A stretch of 64,000 nucleotides of DNA from CAZGUG01 sp964625335 (GTDB lineage: Bacteria; Bacillota; Clostridia; Ch29), in NCBI GenBank assembly GCA_964625335.1, contig CAZVBE010000004.1, positions 1-64,000 of the forward strand. Reading direction: 5' to 3'. How positions within the stretch are numbered: the stretch's first letter is position 1; each line of letters starts with the position of its first letter. Both the position numbers and the translations under genes were made by a program. Under the pieces are notes generated by a model that saw only the letters and a program-made list of their open reading frames with translations, did no database searches and had not been told where the DNA came from. Shown here piece after piece: positions 44,322 through 52,489 of the stretch.

Positions 44322-46388
44322 ATGAGCGTTCTAATGCAGCAGGTTTCCTGTTTAAAGGGGATAGGTCCAAAAAAACAGGAATATCTCAGGGCAATGGGGA
44401 TCGAAAACTATAAGGATTTACTGCATTATTTTCCCCGGGAATACGAAGACAGGACCAATTCATACACCATAGCTGAGCTGCCCCATGGGGAAAGGGCGGG
44501 TACAAGGGCAATGGCGGCGGGGAATGCCTTTACAAAACGTATGAGAAATAATTTTACCATTACCCGTATACCTATTTCGGACAATACAGGCAAAGGGTTT
44601 GCGGTATGGTTTAATAATCCCTATACCGCAAAGCAGCTTAAGAAAAACGCCCTTTATGACTTTTACGGTCGCATAGAAAGGCATTGGGGAGAGGTTCAGA
44701 TACAAAATCCCCGGATAAGTAAAGCGGAGAATAATGCAAAGGGCTACCAGGGAAGCATAAGCCCTGTATATTCAAAGCATGGAAGGATGGGCACAAGGGA
44801 CTTTGAAAGTATGATATCGAAGGTTCTGGAGGTCTCAATTGGAAATATTGAGGACATGCTGCCTGCCGGGTTCAGGGAGATATACGGCCTGGAGGGTATA
44901 AACTATTGTCTGAAAAACATACATTTCCCAGTCAATGTGAAAAGTCTTGAAAAAGCCAGGTACAGGCTGGTCTTCGAAGAGTTGTTTTTGCTGCAGCTGG
45001 GACTTTTTATTTTGAAAAAGAGAACGGGTGACAGCAAAGGTGGTATTTGTTTTGACCCTGTACCCCAGGAAGACAGGATGATGGACCTTTTGCCTTACCG
45101 CCTTACAAAGGCACAAGCAAGAGTATGGAGCGAGGTAAAAGGTGATATGGAGAGCGCCGGCATAATGAACAGGCTGCTTCAGGGGGATGTGGGCTCGGGA
45201 AAAACCGTTATAGCCGCATTAGCCCTGTTGAAGGCAGCTGCAAACGGGTACCAGGGGGCATTTATGGTGCCTACCGAAATACTGGCAGAACAGCATTTTG
45301 AAACCCTAAGGGATATGCTTTTGGATTTTGAACTTAGCATTGAACTTCTGATAGGCAGTTGTACCGCCGGCCGGCGCGGTGAAATCTACAGGCGGATACA
45401 AAATGGCCAGTCTGATATTGTGATTGGAACCCACTCCCTTATCCAGGAAGGTCTTGTGTTTTCCCGATTAGGTCTTGTTATTACAGACGAACAGCACAGG
45501 TTTGGCGTCCGACAGCGTTCCGTGCTTGCCGCGAAGGGGGGCAATCCGGATATCCTGGTTATGACCGCAACACCAATTCCAAGGTCCCTTGGACTGATTT
45601 TGTATGGAGACATGGATTTGTCAGTAATAGACCAAATGCCTCCCGGAAGGAAAAGGGTGGAGACTTATGTAGTGAGCGAAAGGGCAAGGGACAGGGCATA
45701 CGGGTTCGTGTTAAAGCAGTTAAAGGAAGGCAGACAGGCCTATGTTGTATGTCCACTAATAGAGGAATCAGAGAGCATAAATGCAGTATCTGCACAGGAG
45801 GTCTATAATGACCTGGTAAATAGATTTTTCGGGGAATACAGAGTGGCTCTATTACATGGAAGGATTTCGGGCCAGGAGAAGGAACGGATAATGAGAAATT
45901 TCAGGGACGGTAAAACGGACCTGTTGGTATCCACCACAGTTATTGAGGTGGGCGTTAATGTCTCCAATGCCAATATAATGGTGGTGGAGAATTCCGAGAG
46001 ATTTGGACTGGCCCAGCTGCACCAACTGCGGGGCCGAGTTGGCCGGGGTACCCATCAATCCCATTGTATTTTGATAAACGGTGGCAATAGCAGAATTGCC
46101 CGCGAAAGATTGAAAATTATGGCTAGCTGCGCCGATGGATTCGAAATATCAGAGAAGGATCTGCAGCTAAGGGGGCCGGGGGATTATTTCGGTACAAGGC
46201 AGCATGGGTTGCCTGACCTTAAGATAGCGAGATTGCCCCGGGATATGGAAATATTGAAACTCGTTCAATCGGCAGCGCTAAAGACAGCAAATGACCCCGG
46301 GTTTTTTACCGACCCAAAATGGCTTGGTGTAGTCGGAAGGATTAACGAAATCTTTGACGACAAAAACTTGCCAATCGGCACAATTTAA
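44322..46388 (+). CDS. recG: ATP-dependent DNA helicase RecG
   Basis: A 688-residue superfamily 2 helicase that reverses stalled forks and migrates Holliday junctions. The N-terminal wedge/OB domain is followed by Walker A GDVGSGKT near residue 287, DEQHRFG, TATPIPR and the C-terminal TRG region LRGRVGRG. The ATG is preceded by GAGGTGA. The fakA-recG order is standard. Confidence 0.96.
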   Translation: MSVLMQQVSCLKGIGPKKQEYLRAMGIENYKDLLHYFPREYEDRTNSYTIAELPHGERAGTRAMAAGNAFTKRMRNNFTITRIPISDNTGKGFAVWFNNPYTAKQLKKNALYDFYGRIERHWGEVQIQNPRISKAENNAKGYQGSISPVYSKHGRMGTRDFESMISKVLEVSIGNIEDMLPAGFREIYGLEGINYCLKNIHFPVNVKSLEKARYRLVFEELFLLQLGLFILKKRTGDSKGGICFDPVPQEDRMMDLLPYRLTKAQARVWSEVKGDMESAGIMNRLLQGDVGSGKTVIAALALLKAAANGYQGAFMVPTEILAEQHFETLRDMLLDFELSIELLIGSCTAGRRGEIYRRIQNGQSDIVIGTHSLIQEGLVFSRLGLVITDEQHRFGVRQRSVLAAKGGNPDILVMTATPIPRSLGLILYGDMDLSVIDQMPPGRKRVETYVVSERARDRAYGFVLKQLKEGRQAYVVCPLIEESESINAVSAQEVYNDLVNRFFGEYRVALLHGRISGQEKERIMRNFRDGKTDLLVSTTVIEVGVNVSNANIMVVENSERFGLAQLHQLRGRVGRGTHQSHCILINGGNSRIARERLKIMASCADGFEISEKDLQLRGPGDYFGTRQHGLPDLKIARLPRDMEILKLVQSAALKTANDPGFFTDPKWLGVVGRINEIFDDKNLPIGTI

Positions 46389-46398
46389 AAAAAGCAAC

Positions 46399-46417
46399 AA
46401 TAATTACTAGTTTAAAA
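46399..46417 (+). promoter_or_regulatory. Motif shared by both SASP genes (first copy)
   Basis: AATAATTACTAGTTTAAAA ends 52 bases before the TTG start of the first SASP. An 18-of-19 match lies at 46817-46835, 54 bases before the second SASP start. The constant distance suggests a promoter or control site; neither copy is a clear sigma-G consensus. Confidence 0.5.
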
Positions 46418-46469
46418 AGCACCTCCTTGTACAAACTAAAAATAGAACAGGTGACAGGAGGTGAAATTT

Positions 46470-46721
46470 TTGGACAATTTAACAGGCAGACTAGGCGGAG
46501 GTGGCGGGACCACCGGAGGCACTACGGGCACAAACCGGACTATTTACCCGGAGGCCAAAGAAGCGCTGAACAGGATGAAATTTGAAGTGGCTTCCCAGTT
46601 GGGAGTTAATCTAAAGGACGGTTATAACGGAGACCTTAAGGCCCGTGACGCAGGGAGTGTTGGTGGAATTATGGTAAAACGGATGATTGAGCAGGTAGAA
46701 AGGCAAATGAGCGGCAAATAA
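46470..46721 (+). CDS. Alpha/beta-type small acid-soluble spore protein (glycine/threonine-rich N-terminus)
   Basis: An 83-residue DNA-binding spore protein. The core has the family signatures EALNRMKFEVASQLGV and GYNGDLKARDAGSVGG. The Glu followed by a hydrophobic residue before the Ala-rich stretch is the germination protease site type. The N-terminal 22 residues are an unusual Gly/Thr-rich tail (GGGGGTTGGTTG). The start is TTG at 46470, five bases after AGGAGGTGA; the GTG at 46461 lies inside the ribosome site. It protects DNA in the forespore. Confidence 0.9.
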   Translation: MDNLTGRLGGGGGTTGGTTGTNRTIYPEAKEALNRMKFEVASQLGVNLKDGYNGDLKARDAGSVGGIMVKRMIEQVERQMSGK

Positions 46722-46733
46722 AATTATACTTAA

Positions 46734-46759
46734 AAAAGGAACGGTTTTCCGTTCCTTTT
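46734..46759 (+). terminator. Terminator after the first SASP gene
   Basis: The perfect stem AAAAGGAACGG (46734-46744) pairs with CCGTTCCTTTT (46749-46759) over loop TTTT. Confidence 0.92.
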
Positions 46760-46816
46760 AGACTGCGGAATAAGATAAATAGTATATCAAAAGCGGTTTA
46801 TCAAGTTATTTTAAGA

Positions 46817-46835
46817 AATAATTGCTAGTTTAAAA
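46817..46835 (+). promoter_or_regulatory. Motif shared by both SASP genes (second copy)
   Basis: AATAATTGCTAGTTTAAAA differs by one base from the copy at 46399-46417 and has nearly the same distance to its gene start. Confidence 0.5.
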
Positions 46836-46889
46836 TAAACCTTAGTGGTTAAATTAATATTACAAAGGCGAACAGGAGGTGATAGACAA

Positions 46890-47093
46890 GTGGCAAGGAA
46901 CAATAACAGAAAAGTAGTTCCAGAAGCAAGAGGAGCCCTTGACCAGATGAAATATGAAGTAGCCGGTCAGGTAGGCGTTAACCTGAAAAAAGGATACAAT
47001 GGAGACCTTACCTCCAAGGAAGCTGGTTATGTTGGAGGATATATGGTGAAAAAGATGATTGAACAGGCGGAAAGACAAATGGCCGGCAAGTAG
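46890..47093 (+). CDS. Alpha/beta-type small acid-soluble spore protein
   Basis: A 67-residue spore DNA-binding protein of normal family length, with core ALDQMKYEVAGQVGV and GYNGDLTSKEAGYVGG. About 70 percent of the core matches the SASP just upstream, so the pair arose by local duplication. The start is GTG at 46890, seven bases after AGGAGGTGA. Its own terminator follows. Expression is expected in the forespore late in sporulation. Confidence 0.92.
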   Translation: MARNNNRKVVPEARGALDQMKYEVAGQVGVNLKKGYNGDLTSKEAGYVGGYMVKKMIEQAERQMAGK

Positions 47094-47110
47094 TTCTTAT
47101 TAATATAAAA

Positions 47111-47141
47111 AAAGGAAGGACCCCAGGGTTCTTCCTTTTTT
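47111..47141 (+). terminator. Terminator after the second SASP gene
   Basis: GGAAGGACCC (47114-47123) pairs with GGGTTCTTCC (47126-47135), with one G-U pair, and six T residues follow. Confidence 0.88.
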
Positions 47142-47170
47142 CTTACCATAATGCAGGGATATAAAAAATA

Positions 47171-47195
47171 GTACCGGTGAATGATACACCGGTAC
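47171..47195. repeat. Perfect 9-bp inverted repeat upstream of rsmD
   Basis: GTACCGGTG (47171-47179) and CACCGGTAC (47187-47195) with a seven-base spacer. No T run follows, so it is not an ordinary terminator. It could be an operator or part of an unrecognised RNA. Confidence 0.55.
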
Positions 47196-47295
47196 CGGAG
47201 GGGAGAAGAAATTTTCAGACAGGCTCTTAAGGGAATTTTCTTAAGGTTTCTATATATAGATTTACCTCGTCAGCAATCTATTATTCCAAAACCTT

Positions 47296-47324
47296 TTGTC
47301 TAAGATTGGCTGTTGTGCTAAAAT
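47296..47324 (+). promoter_or_regulatory. Sigma-A promoter of rsmD-coaD
   Basis: TTGTCT (47296-47301), a 17-base spacer and TAAAAT (47319-47324). Confidence 0.7.
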
Positions 47325-47345
47325 ATTAAAATGGAGGATAAATAA

Positions 47346-47927
47346 ATGAGAATTATTGCTGGCAGTTGCCGGGGGAGAAAGTTAGTACCGCCCGGGGACA
47401 ACGAAATAAGGCCTACCAGTGACAGGGTAAAGGAAGCAGTATTTAGCATGTTGGGGTTCGGGATACACGGCTCCAGGGTGCTGGATCTGTTTGCAGGAAC
47501 GGGAAGCCTTGGGCTGGAAGCCCTGAGCAGGGGAGCAGATTTTGCCACCTTTGTAGAAAAGAGTGCAAAATCAATAAAAGTTCTAAATGAAAATATCAAC
47601 CTTCTTGGATTTGGGGAGAGATGCGAGGTTTTTCCGGCGGATGCCATGGATCAAATAGTCAGGCTGGGCCGGGACAGCGCAACCTTTGACATTATTTTTG
47701 TCGATCCGCCATATATGGAAAATTTATATGAAAAAATCCTTACTTCTATTGCAGAATATGGTATTATTAAAAACGGAGGGCTTGTTATAGTCGAATATCC
47801 GGCAGCTCTTAATATAAATGAGAGGTATCATTCACTTACTCTAATCAAGAATAAAAAATACGGCACTACACGGGTAAGCATTTTTACTAAGGGGGATGAC
47901 AATGAAGACAGCAGTGTATCCAGGTAG
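47346..47927 (+). CDS. rsmD: 16S rRNA (guanine(966)-N2)-methyltransferase
   Basis: A 193-residue SAM-dependent methyltransferase. The SAM-binding motif VLDLFAGTGSLGLEAL lies near residue 45 and the catalytic FVDPPY near 118. It modifies 16S rRNA during 30S assembly. The ATG follows GGAGGATAAATAA. It overlaps coaD, its usual partner, by 26 bases. Confidence 0.95.
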   Translation: MRIIAGSCRGRKLVPPGDNEIRPTSDRVKEAVFSMLGFGIHGSRVLDLFAGTGSLGLEALSRGADFATFVEKSAKSIKVLNENINLLGFGERCEVFPADAMDQIVRLGRDSATFDIIFVDPPYMENLYEKILTSIAEYGIIKNGGLVIVEYPAALNINERYHSLTLIKNKKYGTTRVSIFTKGDDNEDSSVSR

Positions 47928-48381
47928 TTTCGACCCTATTACCTATGGGCATATAGACATAATCGACAGGGCTTCCAGGCTGTTCGACAATGTAATTGTG
48001 GCGGTTTTAAACAATCCATCCAAGGCTCCGCTTTTTACTGCATCCGAAAGGATGGATATGATAAAAAAAGCTACCATGGAATTAAAGAATGTGGAGGTTG
48101 ACAGTTTTTCAGGTTTGCTTATCGATTACGTGGAAAAAAGGGATGCCAACACCGTACTAAAGGGTTTAAGGGCTGTTTCGGACTTTGAATACGAGCTGCA
48201 GATGGCACTTATGAACAGAAAGCTCAACAGGAATGTGGAGACGGTTTTTATGATGACAAGCAGCAGATATTCCTTTTTAAGCTCAAGCCTTGTAAAGGAA
48301 GTGGCAAGACTTGGCGGATGCGTGAAGGACCTTGTGCCCGACTATGTATTTGAAAGACTTGTTGAGAAGAACAAAGGTTAG
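47902..48381 (+). CDS. coaD: Pantetheine-phosphate adenylyltransferase
   Basis: A 159-residue nucleotidyltransferase that makes dephospho-CoA from phosphopantetheine and ATP. The motifs YPGSFDPITYGH near the N-terminus and SSRYSFLSSSLVKEVA near residue 117 are intact. I choose ATG 47902, six bases after GGGGGA; ATG 47896 overlaps that ribosome site. Confidence 0.95.
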   Translation: MKTAVYPGSFDPITYGHIDIIDRASRLFDNVIVAVLNNPSKAPLFTASERMDMIKKATMELKNVEVDSFSGLLIDYVEKRDANTVLKGLRAVSDFEYELQMALMNRKLNRNVETVFMMTSSRYSFLSSSLVKEVARLGGCVKDLVPDYVFERLVEKNKG

Positions 48382-48421
48382 TATTTAAAAACAGATACGC
48401 CGGAACGAAGGGGGAAACCAG

Positions 48422-48871
48422 ATGGAGATTAGTGAATTGCTGGACAGGCTGGAGGGAATAGTACATGAAGGTTTAGCGGTACCATTCTCGGATAAAACGC
48501 TGGTGGACAGGGAAAAGGTCCTGGGAATAATCGATTCAATCAGAGATATTTTACCGGAGGAAATTAAACAGGCAAACTGGATAAAAGAGGAGAGAAACAG
48601 AATACTTATAGAGGCCCAAAAGGAAGCGGACCTTATGATAAAAGAGACCGAGGAGCATATTAAGGGCATGGTGGAGGAGAGCGAAGTTTTAAGGCGTGCC
48701 TATATGCAGGGAGAAGAGATAATAGAAAATGCAAAGAAAAATGCCAGGGAAATAAGGGTAGGTACAAAGGAGTATGCTGATAATCTGCTTGCGGAGCTTG
48801 GAAAACAGCTTAAGGACTATATACAATTGATTGAAAAAAACAGAGAAGAAATAAAAAATCTAAGAAGCTAG
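48422..48871 (+). CDS. Coiled-coil protein of unknown function downstream of coaD
   Basis: A 149-residue soluble, highly charged protein predicted to be almost all alpha-helix. A long coiled coil spans about residues 50-145, similar in character to DivIVA or ATP synthase b subunits but without their specific motifs. The ATG is preceded by AGGGGGAA. It lies between coaD and the converging ylbJ. Genes like this occur after coaD in other Clostridia; the function is unknown. Confidence 0.8.
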   Translation: MEISELLDRLEGIVHEGLAVPFSDKTLVDREKVLGIIDSIRDILPEEIKQANWIKEERNRILIEAQKEADLMIKETEEHIKGMVEESEVLRRAYMQGEEIIENAKKNAREIRVGTKEYADNLLAELGKQLKDYIQLIEKNREEIKNLRS

Positions 48872-48879
48872 ACCATATA

Positions 48880-50196
48880 TTACTTTTTCATTGTCCAAAA
48901 ACCTGTAACAGACACCAACAGCTTGCAGAAAAATGCAAAAACAAGCATTATAAGGACTATTACAATAAAAAACCCGGCAGAGGCTAAAAGTCCCTGCGAG
49001 AAGCTAAGGGCAGCCGGAAAAGGGGTTTCCGGTAAGAATACGTCCCTGGATGCTCCTGATAATACAATTTTACATATTAAAAACGAAGTTGCACACGACA
49101 GGATGCCGTGGCCCAGTTTTGTAAGCATATAAACAGCCGGGCTGAGGTCGGTTCTGCTGATAAAGCTGATTGCCTGTGCATGTATCGAGAACCCGCTCCA
49201 TCCTATAATAAGACTGGCAGAGGCTATTATAAAGACTAGCGGCAGGGTTTCTACCTGGGAAATTAGCCTGCTGCCTATGGTGATTTCCAGCATACCGCTT
49301 AAAACCGGCTGTACCAAAGCGGATGGCAAAGCAGTGCTGCGGAGTAAATCTTCTATGGGACGGGCGATGTATTGCAATGCTCCCGTAATATGAAAGAGGC
49401 GAATTACCACAGAAAACATAATAATAAACCCGCCTACAATCAAAAGAGTATTTATGCTTTCCCTGACCGCGTCGCCAAGCAGGGTTCCGATAGGCCTGCC
49501 ATCCCGGCTTCTTTTTTTTAGCATGGTATCAAGTGCATTTTTCAGGCTTGGCATTTTAAGGTTGTCAAATTTCCGTTCGTTTCTGTCCTTGAAGAGGATA
49601 CCTGCCATAATCCCTATTAAAACGGCGGCCAGATAGTGGGAGATGGCAATTATGGTGCCGGCCGAACGGCTGCCAAACATTCCTATAGAGACTGCACCAA
49701 TCATAAAAAGGGGCCCTGATGTGCTGCAAAAGGCCAGCATTCTTTGCCCCTCAGCCCTTGTACACATGCCCTTCTCCCTGAGATTGCAGGTTAACTTAAC
49801 ACCCACCGGATAACCGGATGTAATACTCATAATAAATATAAGGGCGGAAAGGCCCGGTGTTTTAAACACAGGACGCATAACAGGTTCCAGCATGGTACCG
49901 GCAAAATCTATTACTCCCAAACCAATTAGCAGTTCGGCACCGATAAAAAACGGTAACAGTGCAGGCAGAACTATATTAATCCATGTGTCCACGCCTTCCA
50001 CGGCTGCCTGATAGCATTCCTCAGGAAAAAATAAAAGGCTGATAACGAAAATTGTGACTGTAAGGGCGGCAATAAAGTTTAACAAATCGTTTTTTTTGCG
50101 TTTATTTAATTTGCGGCCAGATATTTTTAAGTATAAAAGGGTAATTACAATAATAAGGATAATTACAATTGTATAGGGGAAACGAATATTTAGCAT
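48880..50196 (-). CDS. ylbJ: Sporulation integral membrane protein YlbJ
   Basis: A 438-residue polytopic membrane protein with about ten hydrophobic segments and paired gate-like domains, including ITSGYPVGVKLTCNL and FCSTSGPLFMIGAV. YlbJ is a sigma-E-controlled protein needed for normal spore cortex and heat resistance in B. subtilis. AGGAGT lies before its ATG. It is divergent from the patatin-like gene, matching the ylbJ-ylbK-ylbM neighbourhood of Bacillus. Confidence 0.93.
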   Translation of the reverse strand: MLNIRFPYTIVIILIIVITLLYLKISGRKLNKRKKNDLLNFIAALTVTIFVISLLFFPEECYQAAVEGVDTWINIVLPALLPFFIGAELLIGLGVIDFAGTMLEPVMRPVFKTPGLSALIFIMSITSGYPVGVKLTCNLREKGMCTRAEGQRMLAFCSTSGPLFMIGAVSIGMFGSRSAGTIIAISHYLAAVLIGIMAGILFKDRNERKFDNLKMPSLKNALDTMLKKRSRDGRPIGTLLGDAVRESINTLLIVGGFIIMFSVVIRLFHITGALQYIARPIEDLLRSTALPSALVQPVLSGMLEITIGSRLISQVETLPLVFIIASASLIIGWSGFSIHAQAISFISRTDLSPAVYMLTKLGHGILSCATSFLICKIVLSGASRDVFLPETPFPAALSFSQGLLASAGFFIVIVLIMLVFAFFCKLLVSVTGFWTMKK

Positions 50197-50279
50197 ATAT
50201 ATACTCCTAAGATTTTTTGACTATTGATTCAATATATTTATAAAAGCCCGATAATATGAATGACGCAGGAGGTAATCCT

Positions 50280-51104
50280 ATGAAACAAAAAAAGCTTGGT
50301 CTTGCATTAGGTTCAGGTGCCGCCCGGGGGTTTGCCCATCTGGGAGTATTGCAGGCCTTCGAAGAAAAGGAGATACAAATAGATTATATTTCGGGGTGCA
50401 GTATCGGGTCGTTGATAGGGGCTTTGTACTGCTGCGGAATGTCGGTTGCCGAGATAAGCGACTTGGCTTTGGATCTGGTACCCTGGGAGTGGATAGATAT
50501 TTCGGTGCCCAAAACAGGACTGATACAGGGGCGACGGCTGGAACAATTAATAAAAAAATACACCGGTAACAAAAGGTTCGATGAGCTCGAAAAACCCTTT
50601 GCGGTGGTTGCGTCCGACCTCTCGACGGGGGAAAGGGTGATACTGGACCAAGGTTATGTCTACAAAGCAGTCAGGGCAAGCATCGCAATACCCGGAATAA
50701 TAGCGCCGCTGGAACTGGAGGGTAAAATCCTGGCCGACGGTGGAATTGTGGACCCGGTACCCGTTGACCTTGTAAAAGAGATGGGTTCCGAATATACGGT
50801 TGGCGTAAACTTAGGTTCCTGGATTGAAGGCAAAAAAATGAACAGTATATACGATGTGATTATCCAGAGTATTGACATATTGCAGAACGAGATATTAATG
50901 CTCAGGGGAATAGAGGCGGATTTGCTTATAAGCCCTTACCTGAAAGAAATAAATCCTGTAACCTTCAATCAGGTGGAAGAGTGTATCCATGCCGGAAGGA
51001 AAGCTGCCCTTGAGGTAATGGATGAGCTGTGTGCAGGCTTAACCTCTACAGATAAACGGGGCTGGTTACAAAGTCTTGTCCAGCGAAAGCATATTCCCCG
51101 TTAA
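50280..51104 (+). CDS. Patatin-like phospholipase family protein (YlbK/RssA-like)
   Basis: A 274-residue soluble hydrolase with the patatin signatures GSGAARGFAH (oxyanion hole, near residues 11-20), GCSIGS (nucleophile Ser) and the aspartate of DGGIVDPVP. The start at 50280 follows AGGAGGT; ATG 50256 is upstream of that site. Its last 59 bases overlap the converging tmcAL gene on the other strand. The substrate is unknown. Confidence 0.92.
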   Translation: MKQKKLGLALGSGAARGFAHLGVLQAFEEKEIQIDYISGCSIGSLIGALYCCGMSVAEISDLALDLVPWEWIDISVPKTGLIQGRRLEQLIKKYTGNKRFDELEKPFAVVASDLSTGERVILDQGYVYKAVRASIAIPGIIAPLELEGKILADGGIVDPVPVDLVKEMGSEYTVGVNLGSWIEGKKMNSIYDVIIQSIDILQNEILMLRGIEADLLISPYLKEINPVTFNQVEECIHAGRKAALEVMDELCAGLTSTDKRGWLQSLVQRKHIPR

Positions 51105-52290
51105 AGTATCCCATTACATATAGGTCGGTGGCCAAAATATCCCTTTGAAAAATTTCAGGCAGGGGGGAATTTTCTCCGAAGCTGTAGTGGGAAGCCTTTG
51201 TTATAATAGGTATACATGACCGATCATTGGCTTTCTTAAGAATTTCCCTGCCCTTTGTATTAAGGGCAAGAACCCTTGCATAGCACGGGTATTTTTGTTG
51301 TTTTAGCTGTTCCAGCAGGTCCTTGTATATACCCAGCATTATATAAGTTGATATTCTTCTGATCCGTGTATGGGTATAACGTTTGGTTTTAATCTGTTTA
51401 AGCATATCGGTAATTGTTATGTTTTCCCTGGCTGCGCTCAGGATCCTGTTTTCAAGTCCTTCGGTAACTTCCGGATATTTTTTTAAATCTTCGCCCTTTA
51501 GTTTTCTAATCTCTGCAATAACCGGAAGGCTGAACCGGTCACTGTAAACGGGCCCCCGGCCCATGACAAGTTCCCGTTTAAGAACGCCTGATGTGGTTTT
51601 AGGGATGGACATGGTGGCTTTTTTTGTCAGAGAGTTTCTTTTTAAAATTTGCTTCCTGATTGCCGATGCGCCGGCAATGCTGGAATTTATTGAAGTGGAG
51701 TGGTAGTCGGCTGCAAATCGCTTAATAGTGAAAGCCTCAATCCTGCTGCCCAGACGTTTTATAGCTTTCAGGTATTCAATTGCCAGTATATTATTGGGGG
51801 ATAAAAGAAGCCGGCGCAGACCTTCGGCGGAAGGTCCGAGGTATTTTTCCAGGGCATTTCCTCTGGCCGAGGGGAAGCTCTGACCCTTTGACAAAAAAGT
51901 TTTCAAATGGTCCTTGAAGCCCTCTGGCTCTTCGGCAAGTATAGCCGATATATGCTCCAGTCCATGCAGGTCTCCGGATTCGCTTCCAAAACAAATGCAA
52001 TTCACAGTACCAATTCCGTCAAGTATATTCAAGGCACCCATGGCAAAGGCCTCCGCACTTCGGCATGCATAAACCACCGGCAGCTCTATGACAAGGTCAA
52101 CACCTGCCTTTATCGCCATTTCGGCCCTGGCCCATTTGTTTACTATGGAGGGTTCACCCCTTTGCATAAAGTTGCCGCTCATAACAGCCACAGAATGGGT
52201 TGCGCCGGTAACTCTCATGGATTCTTCAAGATGATATAAATGCCCGTTGTGAAATGGGTTGTATTCAGCAACTATACCCAAAACCTTCAA
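51046..52290 (-). CDS. tmcAL: tRNA(Met) cytidine acetate ligase
   Basis: A 414-residue nucleotidyltransferase that activates acetate with ATP and acetylates C34 of elongator tRNA-Met. The motif VAEYNPFHNGH lies at the N-terminus and MSGNFMQRGEPS near residue 42. The start is TTG at 52290, eight bases after AAGGAGG; an in-frame ATG lies seven codons upstream. It is divergent from ackA, which also handles acetate. It overlaps the patatin gene end by 59 bases. Confidence 0.94.
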   Translation of the reverse strand: MKVLGIVAEYNPFHNGHLYHLEESMRVTGATHSVAVMSGNFMQRGEPSIVNKWARAEMAIKAGVDLVIELPVVYACRSAEAFAMGALNILDGIGTVNCICFGSESGDLHGLEHISAILAEEPEGFKDHLKTFLSKGQSFPSARGNALEKYLGPSAEGLRRLLLSPNNILAIEYLKAIKRLGSRIEAFTIKRFAADYHSTSINSSIAGASAIRKQILKRNSLTKKATMSIPKTTSGVLKRELVMGRGPVYSDRFSLPVIAEIRKLKGEDLKKYPEVTEGLENRILSAARENITITDMLKQIKTKRYTHTRIRRISTYIMLGIYKDLLEQLKQQKYPCYARVLALNTKGREILKKANDRSCIPIITKASHYSFGENSPLPEIFQRDILATDLYVMGYFNGEYAFAGQDFVTSPVYL

Positions 52291-52350
52291 ATCCGACGCC
52301 TCCTTCCGCATTATTTAGATCATAGATCACAGGTCAGAGTATTATAAATG

Positions 52351-52391
52351 TGTGTCCCTTGACCCGAAAGACTATCAATCGGGGACATTCC
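52351..52391 (-). repeat. Inverted diverged copy of the REP-like element core
   Basis: On the minus strand this 41-base segment begins GGAATGTCCCCGATTGATAG, identical for 20 bases to 16121-16140. The rest matches 16141-16161 with a few differences, including GGTCAAGGGACACA. Confidence 0.85.
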
Positions 52392-52489
52392 TTATTATAT
52401 ATTATTTTAGGCTTTTTGGCAGGATATTTAAAAAATATGAAGAAATTTATAAAGGTTTGATTATTTGAACTTATGGGGGAGGAAAAAAA

